From Bacteroidales bacterium (lineage in GTDB: Bacteria; Bacteroidota; Bacteroidia; Bacteroidales; UBA12077), in the NCBI GenBank assembly GCA_003446015.1, contig DMBU01000058.1:1-31580 (forward strand): a stretch of DNA of 31,580 nucleotides, given 5' to 3'. The position numbers were made by a program, and so were the translations under genes. Below are positions 15,310 through 24,260 of this stretch, piece after piece (the first letter of the stretch is position 1; every line of letters begins with the position of its first letter). A model generated the notes under the pieces. It worked only from the letters and a program-made list of their open reading frames with translations, was not told the DNA's origin and searched no databases.

Positions 15310-17616
15310 ATGAAAATTAAGATGAATTTAAAAACAAAGATGCTTATCTATATTTTAACAGCATCTTTAATTATTTATGCGCTGGCATTAGGTTATGTAA
15401 GTTTAAAACTGAACAGCATAGCATTTGATAATGCCAAAAATCTCACCAATACATATGCGCGAGAATATGCAAATTATACCAAAGCCGATTTAAGTGTTGA
15501 TATGAATATGACTCGTGCCTTAGCACATGTTTCGAAGGTATATAAGAATCTCCCTCCCGATCAGATGAAAGCAATCTTAAACGAAATGCTTGAACATCTA
15601 ATTGTTGAAAACCCCAATTTCCTTTCAACATGGTTCAACTGGGAGCTAAGTGCTATTTGGCCGGATTGGAAAAAACCTTACGGACGATTAAGGCTGACCT
15701 ATTATAGACTAGATGGGCAGATTTCTTATAAAGAAGAAATTATTGATACAATACCGGGATTTACAAAAGGTGCGTATTATGACATGTTAGAGAAACAGCA
15801 GGAGTATGTGATGGATCCTTACACCTTTACCTATCAGGAAGGTGAAGAAGCTGTTCTTGAAACAAGTGTAGCTGTTCCTATTATTATTGATGGTGTATCT
15901 GTTGGTGTTGCCGGGTTTGATCTCTTATTACAACGTTTTCAGGATTTAATAAAAGAAATTCACCCTATTGAGGGAAGTTATGCATTTTTAATAGCGTATA
16001 ACGGACAATTTGTTGCACATGATAATGAAGAATTGGTTGGAGAATTCATTCAAAATTACGCAGGGGATAATATAGATATTTTGGATTTAATACAGAATGG
16101 AAAAGAATTCGAAAGTGCGCGAAAAGGTTTAGATGGGAAAGACTACTGGACCTCATATGCACCGGTTTATATAGGTAATTCTCCTACTCCCTGGTCATTT
16201 GGGTTCGCAGTACCTGTTGATGTCATAATGGCTAAAGAAAAAGCTACTTTAAGAAGATCAATAATGGTTGGTATTGCTGGTTTATTGTTAATTGCGCTTA
16301 TTATTTGGATTATTGCGCATAGCATTTCACGTCCCGTAATTAAAACAACAGCTATTTTAAGTGATTTAGCAAAAGGTGATATAGACGAAAGCAAAAAAAT
16401 AGATGTTAAATCAAAGGATGAAATTGGAGAAATGGGCCAATCTGTTAATACGCTTATCGATGGATTAAATAAAACAGCAGAATTTGCCCGTGAAATTGGT
16501 AAAGGAAATTTAGAAAAAGAATTTGATTTATTAAGTGATAAAGATGTTCTTGGAATATCTCTTCTTGAAATGCGTAAAAGCCTTAAAATTGCTAAAGAAC
16601 AAGAGGCTCAGCGAAAACTCGAAGATCAAAAACAAAATTGGGCTACTCAGGGTTTAGCCAAATTTGGTGAAATACTTCGTCAGAACAATGACGATATGCA
16701 TGAATTTTCGTACCATATTATTAGTAACCTTGTAAAGTATATTGATGCCAACCAGGGTGGTATATTTATGCTTAATGACGATGATAAAAATGATGTGTAT
16801 ATTGAACTTTTATCTTTTTACGCGTACGAAAGACGCAAATACATGGAAAAAAGAATTGAAGTTGGTGTTGGTTTAATTGGAAGATGCGTTAAAGAGCAAA
16901 AAACAATTTATATGACAGATTTACCTGATGAGTATATAAATATTACATCAGGATTAGGACAATCCAGACCAAACGCTTTATTAATTGTTCCATTAAAAGT
17001 GAACGATCAGATATTTGGAGTGGTTGAGCTGGCAGGATTTAATCAATTTGAAGATCATGTTATCAAATTTGTAGAAGAAGTTGGTGAGAGTATTGCATCT
17101 ACAATTTCTACTACAAAGATAAATATAAGAACAAGTCAGTTACTTGAACAATCTCAACAACAAAGTGAGGAAATGGCTGCACAGGAAGAAGAAATGCGTC
17201 AAAACATGGAAGAATTACAGGCAACGCAGGAAGAGGCCGGACGAAGAAGTTTCGAGATGCAGGGATTGCTTGATGCGTTGAATTCAGCTAACCTGGTAAT
17301 AGAATACGATTTAGAGGGGAATATTATTGCAGTAAACGATAACTATCTTCAACTTGTTGGAACCACCCGTGATCAATTGATAGGAACACACCATACTGAA
17401 CATATGGAGTTAACAAAAACTCAAGAAAAGGAAATTGAGCAATTCTGGATTGATTTAAGAAATGGTCTCTCTAAAAAAGAAACTGATCATGTTGAATTTA
17501 GTGGAAAAAAATATATTTTTGTAGCAACATATACACCTATCCTTGACGAGAATGGTAGTCCAATAAAAGTACTTAAAATTGCTACTGATATTACAGAATT
17601 TAACAAAGCCAAATAG
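15310..17616 (+). CDS. Membrane receptor with Cache, HAMP, GAF and PAS regions, no output domain
   Basis: With the ATG at 15310 the product has 768 residues; an in-frame TTG at 15277 would add 11. A membrane segment at about 11-34, a large extracytoplasmic Cache-type sensor (about 35-314, with the GVAGFDL strand), and a second membrane segment (317-338) precede a HAMP domain (339-392). Next come a GAF domain (about 450-605), a Glu/Gln-rich coiled coil (606-650) and a PAS domain (about 652-764) that ends the protein. No histidine kinase, GGDEF, EAL, phosphatase or methyl-accepting signalling tip follows. It may signal by binding a separate kinase or by an unrecognised mechanism. It is divergent from fabG and has no partner gene beside it. 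Confidence 0.85.
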   Translation: MKIKMNLKTKMLIYILTASLIIYALALGYVSLKLNSIAFDNAKNLTNTYAREYANYTKADLSVDMNMTRALAHVSKVYKNLPPDQMKAILNEMLEHLIVENPNFLSTWFNWELSAIWPDWKKPYGRLRLTYYRLDGQISYKEEIIDTIPGFTKGAYYDMLEKQQEYVMDPYTFTYQEGEEAVLETSVAVPIIIDGVSVGVAGFDLLLQRFQDLIKEIHPIEGSYAFLIAYNGQFVAHDNEELVGEFIQNYAGDNIDILDLIQNGKEFESARKGLDGKDYWTSYAPVYIGNSPTPWSFGFAVPVDVIMAKEKATLRRSIMVGIAGLLLIALIIWIIAHSISRPVIKTTAILSDLAKGDIDESKKIDVKSKDEIGEMGQSVNTLIDGLNKTAEFAREIGKGNLEKEFDLLSDKDVLGISLLEMRKSLKIAKEQEAQRKLEDQKQNWATQGLAKFGEILRQNNDDMHEFSYHIISNLVKYIDANQGGIFMLNDDDKNDVYIELLSFYAYERRKYMEKRIEVGVGLIGRCVKEQKTIYMTDLPDEYINITSGLGQSRPNALLIVPLKVNDQIFGVVELAGFNQFEDHVIKFVEEVGESIASTISTTKINIRTSQLLEQSQQQSEEMAAQEEEMRQNMEELQATQEEAGRRSFEMQGLLDALNSANLVIEYDLEGNIIAVNDNYLQLVGTTRDQLIGTHHTEHMELTKTQEKEIEQFWIDLRNGLSKKETDHVEFSGKKYIFVATYTPILDENGSPIKVLKIATDITEFNKAK

Positions 17617-17640
17617 AAAACCAACTATTAAGCTTAACAA

Positions 17641-17669
17641 AAAACCCGAAAGAAAATCTTTCGGGTTTT
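17641..17669. terminator. Bidirectional terminator between receptor and DUF6588-like genes
   Basis: A perfect 13-bp stem (17641-17653 with 17657-17669) centred on CCCGAAAGA/TCTTTCGGG has a 3-base loop. It has Ts on both strands' 3' sides, fitting the two convergent genes. Confidence 0.85.
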
Positions 17670-17690
17670 TAATTCGTTTTTTTTAAGATC

Positions 17691-18827
17691 TTATCTAAAA
17701 CTTATTCCTAAACCTGCACTTGCAACTGAATAATTCGCATAGGTGTAATCGAAGTTAATGGTAACAACAGCAAACTTTAATCTGAATCCGGCATTAAAAC
17801 GAGGTTTTGTTGCACTACCATCACTATTTTTAATTGTAATGTCAATAGGATCAGATAAAGCAGTTGCATCCGAAATTTCTAGTTGTCCTGTAGTATTATT
17901 TATTACTTCTGGGAATGGATAATTACCATTTAATTGTAATGTTGAAGTTGAAGAACTAATACCAACTCCTCCATAAATACAGATTATCTTGAAATCACCT
18001 GAAACTATTATATTAGCTGTTATATTGCTTACGTCAAACAACATTTCCTGATTATCATAAAATCCGGGAATGTCAAGTACGATATCTCCACTTTTTATAA
18101 TTCCCATATCTTCATATGCTGAAGGTTGAAAACTTAATGCTGTAGTAGATTTAAGTTTAGTATAACCACCCTGAAATGTAAGGTCAAACAAGGGGAGTTT
18201 ATTAACTGCAGGAATCCATTGTTTTATACTGTGTTTAAGACCTACTCCCCATAAACCCATTTTACTTCCATTGCCCCACTCAATATCTGGCGAATATCTA
18301 AAATTCAGTTCTGTTTCTTTTACCAAACCAACACCCAATTGAATCATAGGCATTGGAGTATAAGCAAAACCAGTCCCTTTTGGTAGGTTGAAACTGGTAA
18401 CAGGAATATCAACTCCTAAAATATCCTGATTATATGTAACTTGTTGTCCTGCTGTATTCTTTCCAGCTGCAGTTGAAGATTTATCGCCTGTAACATCAAC
18501 GGTAAGTCCATTTGCAGGATCACCTAGGTTTAAGTCATTGGCATCATAACTTTGATCCGAGATAGGTATAATCGCTAAATTAAAAGATACTGTAAGATCA
18601 AAACCTCCTAATTTATGTGGTTTGGCAGTATTGTACCATCCAGTGCTTAATCCAGCTCCCATACCATTAGCATATGGAGATAAATAAGCTTCAAATATTT
18701 TTTTTGCATCATCCTCACCAGTAGATAAAACTTGACCTAATTGCCCGAATTGTGCAAAAACTTGACTTGTAAACAGCAATACAATTGCTGTTATATAAAG
18801 TTTACTTCTTAATTTATTCCTTTTCAT
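17691..18827 (-). CDS. Secreted DUF6588-like protein, probable outer-membrane beta-barrel
   Basis: The 378-residue protein has a signal peptide (MKRNKLRSKLY, hydrophobic to about 22, cleavage near VFA-QF). The mature start (QLGQVLSTGEDDAKKIFEAY) and the GMGAGLSTGWYNTAKPHK segment look like the family annotated DUF6588 in Bacteroidota. The rest is glycine-rich amphipathic strands, and the last residues form a strand ending in Phe-Arg (GLGISFR), as in outer-membrane barrels. It is likely a surface barrel of unknown function. Family naming is from recall. No clear promoter was found in the 189-bp gap upstream. Confidence 0.8.
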   Translation of the reverse strand: MKRNKLRSKLYITAIVLLFTSQVFAQFGQLGQVLSTGEDDAKKIFEAYLSPYANGMGAGLSTGWYNTAKPHKLGGFDLTVSFNLAIIPISDQSYDANDLNLGDPANGLTVDVTGDKSSTAAGKNTAGQQVTYNQDILGVDIPVTSFNLPKGTGFAYTPMPMIQLGVGLVKETELNFRYSPDIEWGNGSKMGLWGVGLKHSIKQWIPAVNKLPLFDLTFQGGYTKLKSTTALSFQPSAYEDMGIIKSGDIVLDIPGFYDNQEMLFDVSNITANIIVSGDFKIICIYGGVGISSSTSTLQLNGNYPFPEVINNTTGQLEISDATALSDPIDITIKNSDGSATKPRFNAGFRLKFAVVTINFDYTYANYSVASAGLGISFR

Positions 18828-18961
18828 AGATATTAATTTATAGGTTAATTTTTATTAAGACATTGTTATAAACTCAAGATGCAAAAAACATCATAAAGGT
18901 TTCATAAAAATAGGAAAAGCCTTTTAATTGATCAACAAAATTTATTAATTGTACACTAATC

Positions 18962-18991
18962 TTGTAGAAATGTTCAATTTACGTATTTTTA
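18962..18991 (+). promoter_or_regulatory. rarA promoter
   Basis: TTG (18962-18964) is followed after 19 bp by TATTTTTA (18984-18991), one base from TAnnTTTG, and lies 25 bases before the rarA ATG. It would also drive kdsA. Confidence 0.45.
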
Positions 18992-19016
18992 CAAAATAGT
19001 AATACATAATTCATTT

Positions 19017-20306
19017 ATGTCAATAAATCAGCCCTTAGCAGATAGAATGCGACCTAAAACCCTGGATGAATATATAGGCCAGAAACATTTAGTTGGAGAA
19101 AATGCTATTTTACGTAAAGCAATTGAATCAGGTAATATTCCCTCATTCATATTATGGGGACCTCCCGGTGTTGGTAAAACAACTTTGGCAAAAATTGTAG
19201 CGAATCAGCAAAACAGACCTTTTTTTACATTAAGTGCTGTTCATTCTGGGGTAAAAGATGTGCGTGAAACCATTGAGAAAGCAAAAAAACAACAGTTTTT
19301 TGATGCTCCTAACCCAATTTTGTTTATTGATGAAATTCATCGTTTTAATAAATCGCAGCAGGATTCCCTTTTATCGGCTGTGGAGCAAGGTATAATTATA
19401 CTCATTGGTGCAACAACAGAAAACCCATCTTTTGAAGTTATCTCTCCACTCCTTTCCCGAACACAGATTTATGTTCTAAAATCACTTGAGAAGGAAGATT
19501 TAATTGAGCTCATAAACAGAGCGTTAAAAGAAGATATATATCTTAAAGAATCAAAAATTAAAATAAAAGAATATGAATCGCTGCTTCGTTTCTCGGGTGG
19601 TGACGCAAGAAAATTATATAATACTCTTGAACTAGTTGTAAATACAGAGAAAGCGAAATCTGATAAAAAAATCACAATTACAAATGATATTGTTATTGAG
19701 ATTTTGCAGCAAAATATTGCTAACTATGATAAAAATGGTGAACAACATTATGATATCATATCCGCATATATTAAATCAATACGGGGTAGCGATCCAAATG
19801 CAGCTGTCTATTGGCTTGCCAGGATGATTGAAGGCGGTGAAGACCCTAAATTTATTGCTCGCAGGTTATTAATTCTTGCATCAGAAGATATTGGTCTGGC
19901 TAACCCTAATGCATTATTGCTTGCCAATAGTTGCTTCGATGCAGTGAATAAAATTGGCTGGCCAGAATCAAGAATTATTTTATCGGAAGCTACAATTTAC
20001 CTTGCTACATCAGCTAAAAGTAATTCTGCTTATCAAGCTATTAATGATGCACAAGCACTTGTAAGAAAAACAGGGGATTTGCCTGTTCCTTTGCATATTA
20101 GAAATGCCCCAACAAAACTAATGAAAGATATTGGTTATGGTAAGGATTATAAATACGCACATAGTTATGAAGGGAATTTTATTCAGGATAATTTTATGCC
20201 TGATCAACTAAAAAAAGATATTATTTATTCACCACAAAATAATTCTAAAGAAATGGAAATATTAAAACGATTGCAAAATCAGTGGAAGGGAAAATATAAT
20301 TATTAA
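19017..20306 (+). CDS. rarA: Replication-associated recombination protein A (RarA/MgsA AAA+ ATPase)
   Basis: The 429-residue clamp-loader-like AAA+ ATPase acts at stalled replication forks. It shows Walker A GPPGVGKTT (48-56), Walker B ILFIDE (101-106) with the family's IHRFNKSQQD, sensor GATTENPSF (131-139) and an arginine finger at Arg148. The C-terminal half has the MgsA tetramerisation region (ARMIEGGEDPKFIARRL) that separates it from RuvB and DnaX. Length is normal. kdsA follows closely: 37 bases to the chosen start, 7 to an in-frame GTG, so the two are probably cotranscribed. Confidence 0.95.
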   Translation: MSINQPLADRMRPKTLDEYIGQKHLVGENAILRKAIESGNIPSFILWGPPGVGKTTLAKIVANQQNRPFFTLSAVHSGVKDVRETIEKAKKQQFFDAPNPILFIDEIHRFNKSQQDSLLSAVEQGIIILIGATTENPSFEVISPLLSRTQIYVLKSLEKEDLIELINRALKEDIYLKESKIKIKEYESLLRFSGGDARKLYNTLELVVNTEKAKSDKKITITNDIVIEILQQNIANYDKNGEQHYDIISAYIKSIRGSDPNAAVYWLARMIEGGEDPKFIARRLLILASEDIGLANPNALLLANSCFDAVNKIGWPESRIILSEATIYLATSAKSNSAYQAINDAQALVRKTGDLPVPLHIRNAPTKLMKDIGYGKDYKYAHSYEGNFIQDNFMPDQLKKDIIYSPQNNSKEMEILKRLQNQWKGKYNY

Positions 20307-20343
20307 TTTTGCAGTGAGTACAAAAAACAAATATATAAATAAC

Positions 20344-21162
20344 ATGATAAAAAATATCCCTAATATAAAGAATACAGATGAAAACAATTTCTTTCTACTT
20401 GCAGGTCCATGTGTGGTTGAAAGCGAAGAAAATGTTTTTCGTGTAGCTGAAAAAGTTATTGAAATAACGGATAAACTAAAAATCCCTTATGTTTTTAAGG
20501 CTTCATACAGAAAAGCCAATCGCTCAAGATTAGATTCATTTTCAGGTATTGGAGATATTGAAGCATTAAAAATTCTGAGAAAAGTTCGTGAGCAATTAAA
20601 AGTTCCTGTAGTAACTGATATTCATACAGAGGAAGAAGCTGCAATTGCAGCCGAATATGTTGATATCCTGCAGATACCCGCTTTTTTATGCCGACAAACC
20701 AATTTGTTGGTAGCCGCTGCTAAAACCGGAAAAATAGTTAATATTAAAAAAGGACAGTTTTTAGCTCCGGATTCAATGAAATTTGCAGTTGATAAAATTT
20801 TAGAATCAGGAAATGAAAAGGTTATGATAACAGATAGAGGAACCATGTTTGGTTATCAGGATTTAATTGTTGATTACAGAGGAATACCTGAAATGCAGAA
20901 ATTTGGATATCCGGTAATATTAGATATAACTCACAGTTTGCAACAACCCAATCAAAATTCCGGTGTAACTGGTGGAAAACCAGAATTAATTGAAACCATT
21001 GCACGTGCTGGAATAGTTGTTGGTGTTGATGGCATATTTATTGAAACACATCCTGATCCTTCAAATGCTAAGTCGGATGGTGCGAATATGCTTCATTTAA
21101 ATTACTTAGAAAAGCTGCTTTACAATTTAGTTGAAATACGAAATACAATAAACAAATTTTAA
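20344..21162 (+). CDS. kdsA: 3-deoxy-8-phosphooctulonate synthase (KDO-8-P synthase), metal-dependent class
   Basis: The enzyme condenses phosphoenolpyruvate with arabinose-5-phosphate to make KDO-8-phosphate for lipopolysaccharide core. The ATG at 20344 gives 272 residues; an in-frame GTG at 20314 would add 10. Signature segments are AGPCVVES (20-27), KASYRKANRS (52-61), PAFLCRQT (112-119), DITHSLQQP (194-202) and IETHPDP (233-239). KANRS is typical of KdsA rather than DAHP synthase. Cys23, His197, Glu234 and Asp245 sit exactly 12 positions beyond the four metal ligands of the Aquifex enzyme, so this is the metal-dependent type, unlike E. coli KdsA. It ends in a shared terminator region. Confidence 0.94.
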   Translation: MIKNIPNIKNTDENNFFLLAGPCVVESEENVFRVAEKVIEITDKLKIPYVFKASYRKANRSRLDSFSGIGDIEALKILRKVREQLKVPVVTDIHTEEEAAIAAEYVDILQIPAFLCRQTNLLVAAAKTGKIVNIKKGQFLAPDSMKFAVDKILESGNEKVMITDRGTMFGYQDLIVDYRGIPEMQKFGYPVILDITHSLQQPNQNSGVTGGKPELIETIARAGIVVGVDGIFIETHPDPSNAKSDGANMLHLNYLEKLLYNLVEIRNTINKF

Positions 21163-21184
21163 AAAAAGCCCTTAACGGGATTTT
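21161..21184 (-). terminator. Probable terminator of the TPR hybrid kinase operon
   Basis: On the minus strand AAATCCC and GGGCTTT pair with one mismatch around GTTAA and are followed by seven Ts. It begins within a few bases of the kinase stop codon and may also serve kdsA, with four Ts on the plus strand. Confidence 0.5.
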
Positions 21185-21185
21185 C

Positions 21186-23786
21186 TTATGAAAGGTATTT
21201 ATTAAGCTTTATTAAAAATTGATTCAAAGATATTGGTTTTGAGATATAATCATCACAACCCGCATCGAAACATTTGTAACTGTCCTGTGGTAATGCATAT
21301 GCAGTTTGAGCAATAATTGGAATATCTTTTGACATTTCCTTAATTCTTTTGGTGCACTCATAACCATCCATTACCGGCATTTGGATATCCATTAATATCA
21401 GATCAATATTACCATGTGATTCAACCATTTGAATTGCTTCCTGTCCATTTTTCGCCCACAATAAATCAACATCCGTTATACTTAATGTTTCCTGAATAAT
21501 ATCAAAATTTATCTTTTTGTCTTCAGCAATTAATATGAGTTTATTTTTCCAATTAAATTGATTAGGCTGTGCGGATACATTTTCATTTGTTACTTCAACA
21601 TTGTATGGCAAATTGAAAAAGAAATTTGATCCTCTGCCTAATGTAGACTCTAAGTAGAGATTTCCATTCATTAATTCTACTAATTTTTTGGCAACGGATA
21701 AACCAATGCCGGCACCACCATATCTTTTTGTTGTACCTTCATCAACCTGTCTGAATCGCTCAAAAATCAGATCGAAATGTTTTTCGTCAATACCAATACC
21801 GGTATCTCTTACAAAAAACTGAATTTCATTGTTATTGGGGTGAGTAAAACCAAATTCGACATGCCCTTTTTCTGTAAATTTCAAAGCATTATCAATTAAT
21901 ATCGAAAATATTTGTTTTAATCTTGAAGGATCTGTATGAATTACAATATCATTTTCACTATTTTCATTTGCATAGGAAAGGATTAATCCTTCTTTATTTC
22001 TTTTAACTAATTCATTTGTGTAATGATCTTGTAAAAATTCTAATAATGGATGTGGATTAAATTCTTTCTTTTCAATTTTTAACTGTTCTGATTCAATATT
22101 AGCAAAATCAACTATATCATCAATTAAATTTGTTAAACTATTACAACCTTCCTGTACCATGTTTATATAATGTCTTCGTTTATTACTTGTTAAGTTTTCA
22201 AATGCTAACATTTGGGAAAACCCTGTAATTGCATTCATGGGAGTTCTGACTTCGTGAGACATATTTGCCAAAAAATTTGTCTTTAGTCTGTCAGCTTCTT
22301 CAGCCCTGTTTTTTTCAATTTTAAGGCTTATCATTGTTTTTTTATGTTCCTCAATCTCAAAAAGTAATTTATTGTTTGTTTCTTCAAGATCAATTGTGCG
22401 TTTTTTAACTCTATCCTCAAGTTCAGTTTTTATCTGATTTAGTTCTGATTCAGTTTTTTTATGTTCTTCAATTTCAACTTGCAATTTTGTTGACAAAGTC
22501 TTTTGTGCTCTAGCGAAAAAGAATAAGATAAAAGCAATTAACAATGCTAATAATGAACTAATTATTAAAACCAGGTTTTGATTTTCTTTTTTCTTTAATT
22601 CTAAGTCTTTTAAATCATGATCAAGTTTCAGAAATTCAATCTCTTTTTCATGCTGTGCAGTTTGGAATTTAGCTTCCAGTTCTCCAATTTGTTTATGTTT
22701 TTCTTCGTTAAACAATGAATCTTTAATTAGTACAAAATCTTTATATTGTTTAAGGGCCATTGCAAAGTTTCCCATGTCTTCATAAACGCCTGATAAAGCT
22801 TCATAGTTATAGGATATATAATCTTTCATTGAAATTTCCTTCGAAAGGGTTAATCCCTTTTCAAAATATTCAATAGATTTTGTGTAGTTTCCTATATTTC
22901 TATATATTGAACCAAGGTTATAGAAAATGTATACCAATGTTGGTTTATATCCAATTTCCTCAAAAATGATAAGTGCTTTTTGATAATAATCTAAAGCCAT
23001 ACTAAAGTTCTTACCTTCTTCATAAAACAAACCTATATTACTCAGTGATATAGCAATGTTTTGTTTATCCTGCAACCTTTCATAAGTTCTTAATGAATTT
23101 AAATAATATTCAAGCGATTTGCTTAGATCTCCCCAATTATAATGTAAAACCCCAATATTTTGATATATGGCAGCTATGCGTTTTTCATTATTGATTTGTT
23201 TATATATTTCAAGTGCTTTCTCATAATAATAAAGTGCCAATGAATATTTTTGCAGATCATTATATAAAGTTCCAATATCCTGATAACTAATCGCTGATTG
23301 TTCCTTATTTCCGATTGACTCTGCCATTTCAATCGCTTTTTGATAGTAAGATAAAGCAGCATCATAATTATTTAGATATTGATTTGCTAATCCCAAATTA
23401 TGATATATTTCAAGCATTTGGCTGTTATTATCAAAAGACTGATAAATGAGAAGAGCTTGATTGAAGTATTCAATCGCTTTTTCGAAATCATCAACATTAA
23501 AGTAGTACTGTGCGATATAAAATAATGCGAAAACCTGTGCGTCAGCATTACTCAATGACTCAGATAAGTCCAATAAATCTTTTGAATATTTAATTACAGT
23601 TTCTAATTGATTAGGAAAGCTTTGTTGAATAATATCTTTGTAAATTGGAATTTTTAAAGTGGGCTCAGAAACTGTATTAAGTTTTTGTTCTAATAGTTTA
23701 AATTCTTTTTTTAAAGAATCCTCTTGAGCATACGTAAATAAAGTGCTGATAACATATATAATGCATAAAAGGTATCTCATAACCAT
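21186..23786 (-). CDS. TPR-domain hybrid histidine kinase with C-terminal receiver
   Basis: The 866-residue sensor has a signal peptide (to about Ala20) and then an extracytoplasmic array of about seven TPRs (about 85-360) with spacing near 40 residues. A membrane segment lies at 404-425, followed by a cytoplasmic coiled coil (about 430-500). The kinase core follows: HisKA with phospho-His511 in SHEVRTP, then HATPase with N633, DTGIGI (661-666) and GAGIGL (691-696). A receiver domain (about 749-866) carries acidic Glu755/Asp756, phospho-Asp800 and Lys850. There is no DNA-binding domain, so phosphate must pass to another protein. It is the last gene of a four-gene minus-strand set, 78 bases after the SRPBCC gene. 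Confidence 0.92.
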   Translation of the reverse strand: MVMRYLLCIIYVISTLFTYAQEDSLKKEFKLLEQKLNTVSEPTLKIPIYKDIIQQSFPNQLETVIKYSKDLLDLSESLSNADAQVFALFYIAQYYFNVDDFEKAIEYFNQALLIYQSFDNNSQMLEIYHNLGLANQYLNNYDAALSYYQKAIEMAESIGNKEQSAISYQDIGTLYNDLQKYSLALYYYEKALEIYKQINNEKRIAAIYQNIGVLHYNWGDLSKSLEYYLNSLRTYERLQDKQNIAISLSNIGLFYEEGKNFSMALDYYQKALIIFEEIGYKPTLVYIFYNLGSIYRNIGNYTKSIEYFEKGLTLSKEISMKDYISYNYEALSGVYEDMGNFAMALKQYKDFVLIKDSLFNEEKHKQIGELEAKFQTAQHEKEIEFLKLDHDLKDLELKKKENQNLVLIISSLLALLIAFILFFFARAQKTLSTKLQVEIEEHKKTESELNQIKTELEDRVKKRTIDLEETNNKLLFEIEEHKKTMISLKIEKNRAEEADRLKTNFLANMSHEVRTPMNAITGFSQMLAFENLTSNKRRHYINMVQEGCNSLTNLIDDIVDFANIESEQLKIEKKEFNPHPLLEFLQDHYTNELVKRNKEGLILSYANENSENDIVIHTDPSRLKQIFSILIDNALKFTEKGHVEFGFTHPNNNEIQFFVRDTGIGIDEKHFDLIFERFRQVDEGTTKRYGGAGIGLSVAKKLVELMNGNLYLESTLGRGSNFFFNLPYNVEVTNENVSAQPNQFNWKNKLILIAEDKKINFDIIQETLSITDVDLLWAKNGQEAIQMVESHGNIDLILMDIQMPVMDGYECTKRIKEMSKDIPIIAQTAYALPQDSYKCFDAGCDDYISKPISLNQFLIKLNKYLS

Positions 23787-23864
23787 TATATAAAATATAA
23801 TCTATGGATGTTAAATATACAAAATAAATTATGAAATCAATTAAAGGATTGTAATAACAATGAA

Positions 23865-24248
23865 TTATTCTATTTCGAAAAATGTTTTAATCGCACCAAA
23901 ATAATATTCATTCCATCCCTCTACTATATTTTCATAATCCTCGTCAGGAATATTTTTATGTATGAGTTCAACCTGAGTTCCTTTTTTATTCTCAAAAATA
24001 TTAATTGTAACAATTGATTCTTCAGTTTGATCACCAAAATACCACTCTTGAACTACCTTTTTGTTTTCAACAATTTCAATGTTTTTACCTGTAATATCAC
24101 CATCCCAGAGCGAGAATTCGGTGCCAACATTAGAATCCATAATGGCTGAGTAACCAGACCAAAGTTCTATTGTAAAGGAATTTGTAAGAGCAGTATAAAC
24201 TTCTTCAGGCTCAGCAGGGATAATAAAATATTTTTTAAAGTCTTTCAT
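23865..24248 (-). CDS. SRPBCC/AHSA1-like ligand-binding domain protein
   Basis: The 127-residue protein is a single START/Bet-v1-like (SRPBCC) domain. The beginning (FIIPAEPEEVYTALTN) and the WSG, FSLWDGDITG and EGWNEYYFGAIKTFFE segments fit the AHSA1-like branch, whose members bind small hydrophobic ligands or, in the eukaryotic case, Hsp90. There is no signal peptide, so it is cytoplasmic. It begins 12 bases after the stop of the secreted coiled-coil gene, consistent with cotranscription. Function is unknown; a role as a cytosolic ligand sensor in the neighbouring signalling set is inference. Confidence 0.85.
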   Translation of the reverse strand: MKDFKKYFIIPAEPEEVYTALTNSFTIELWSGYSAIMDSNVGTEFSLWDGDITGKNIEIVENKKVVQEWYFGDQTEESIVTINIFENKKGTQVELIHKNIPDEDYENIVEGWNEYYFGAIKTFFEIE

Positions 24249-24260
24249 GTATTAAAACAA

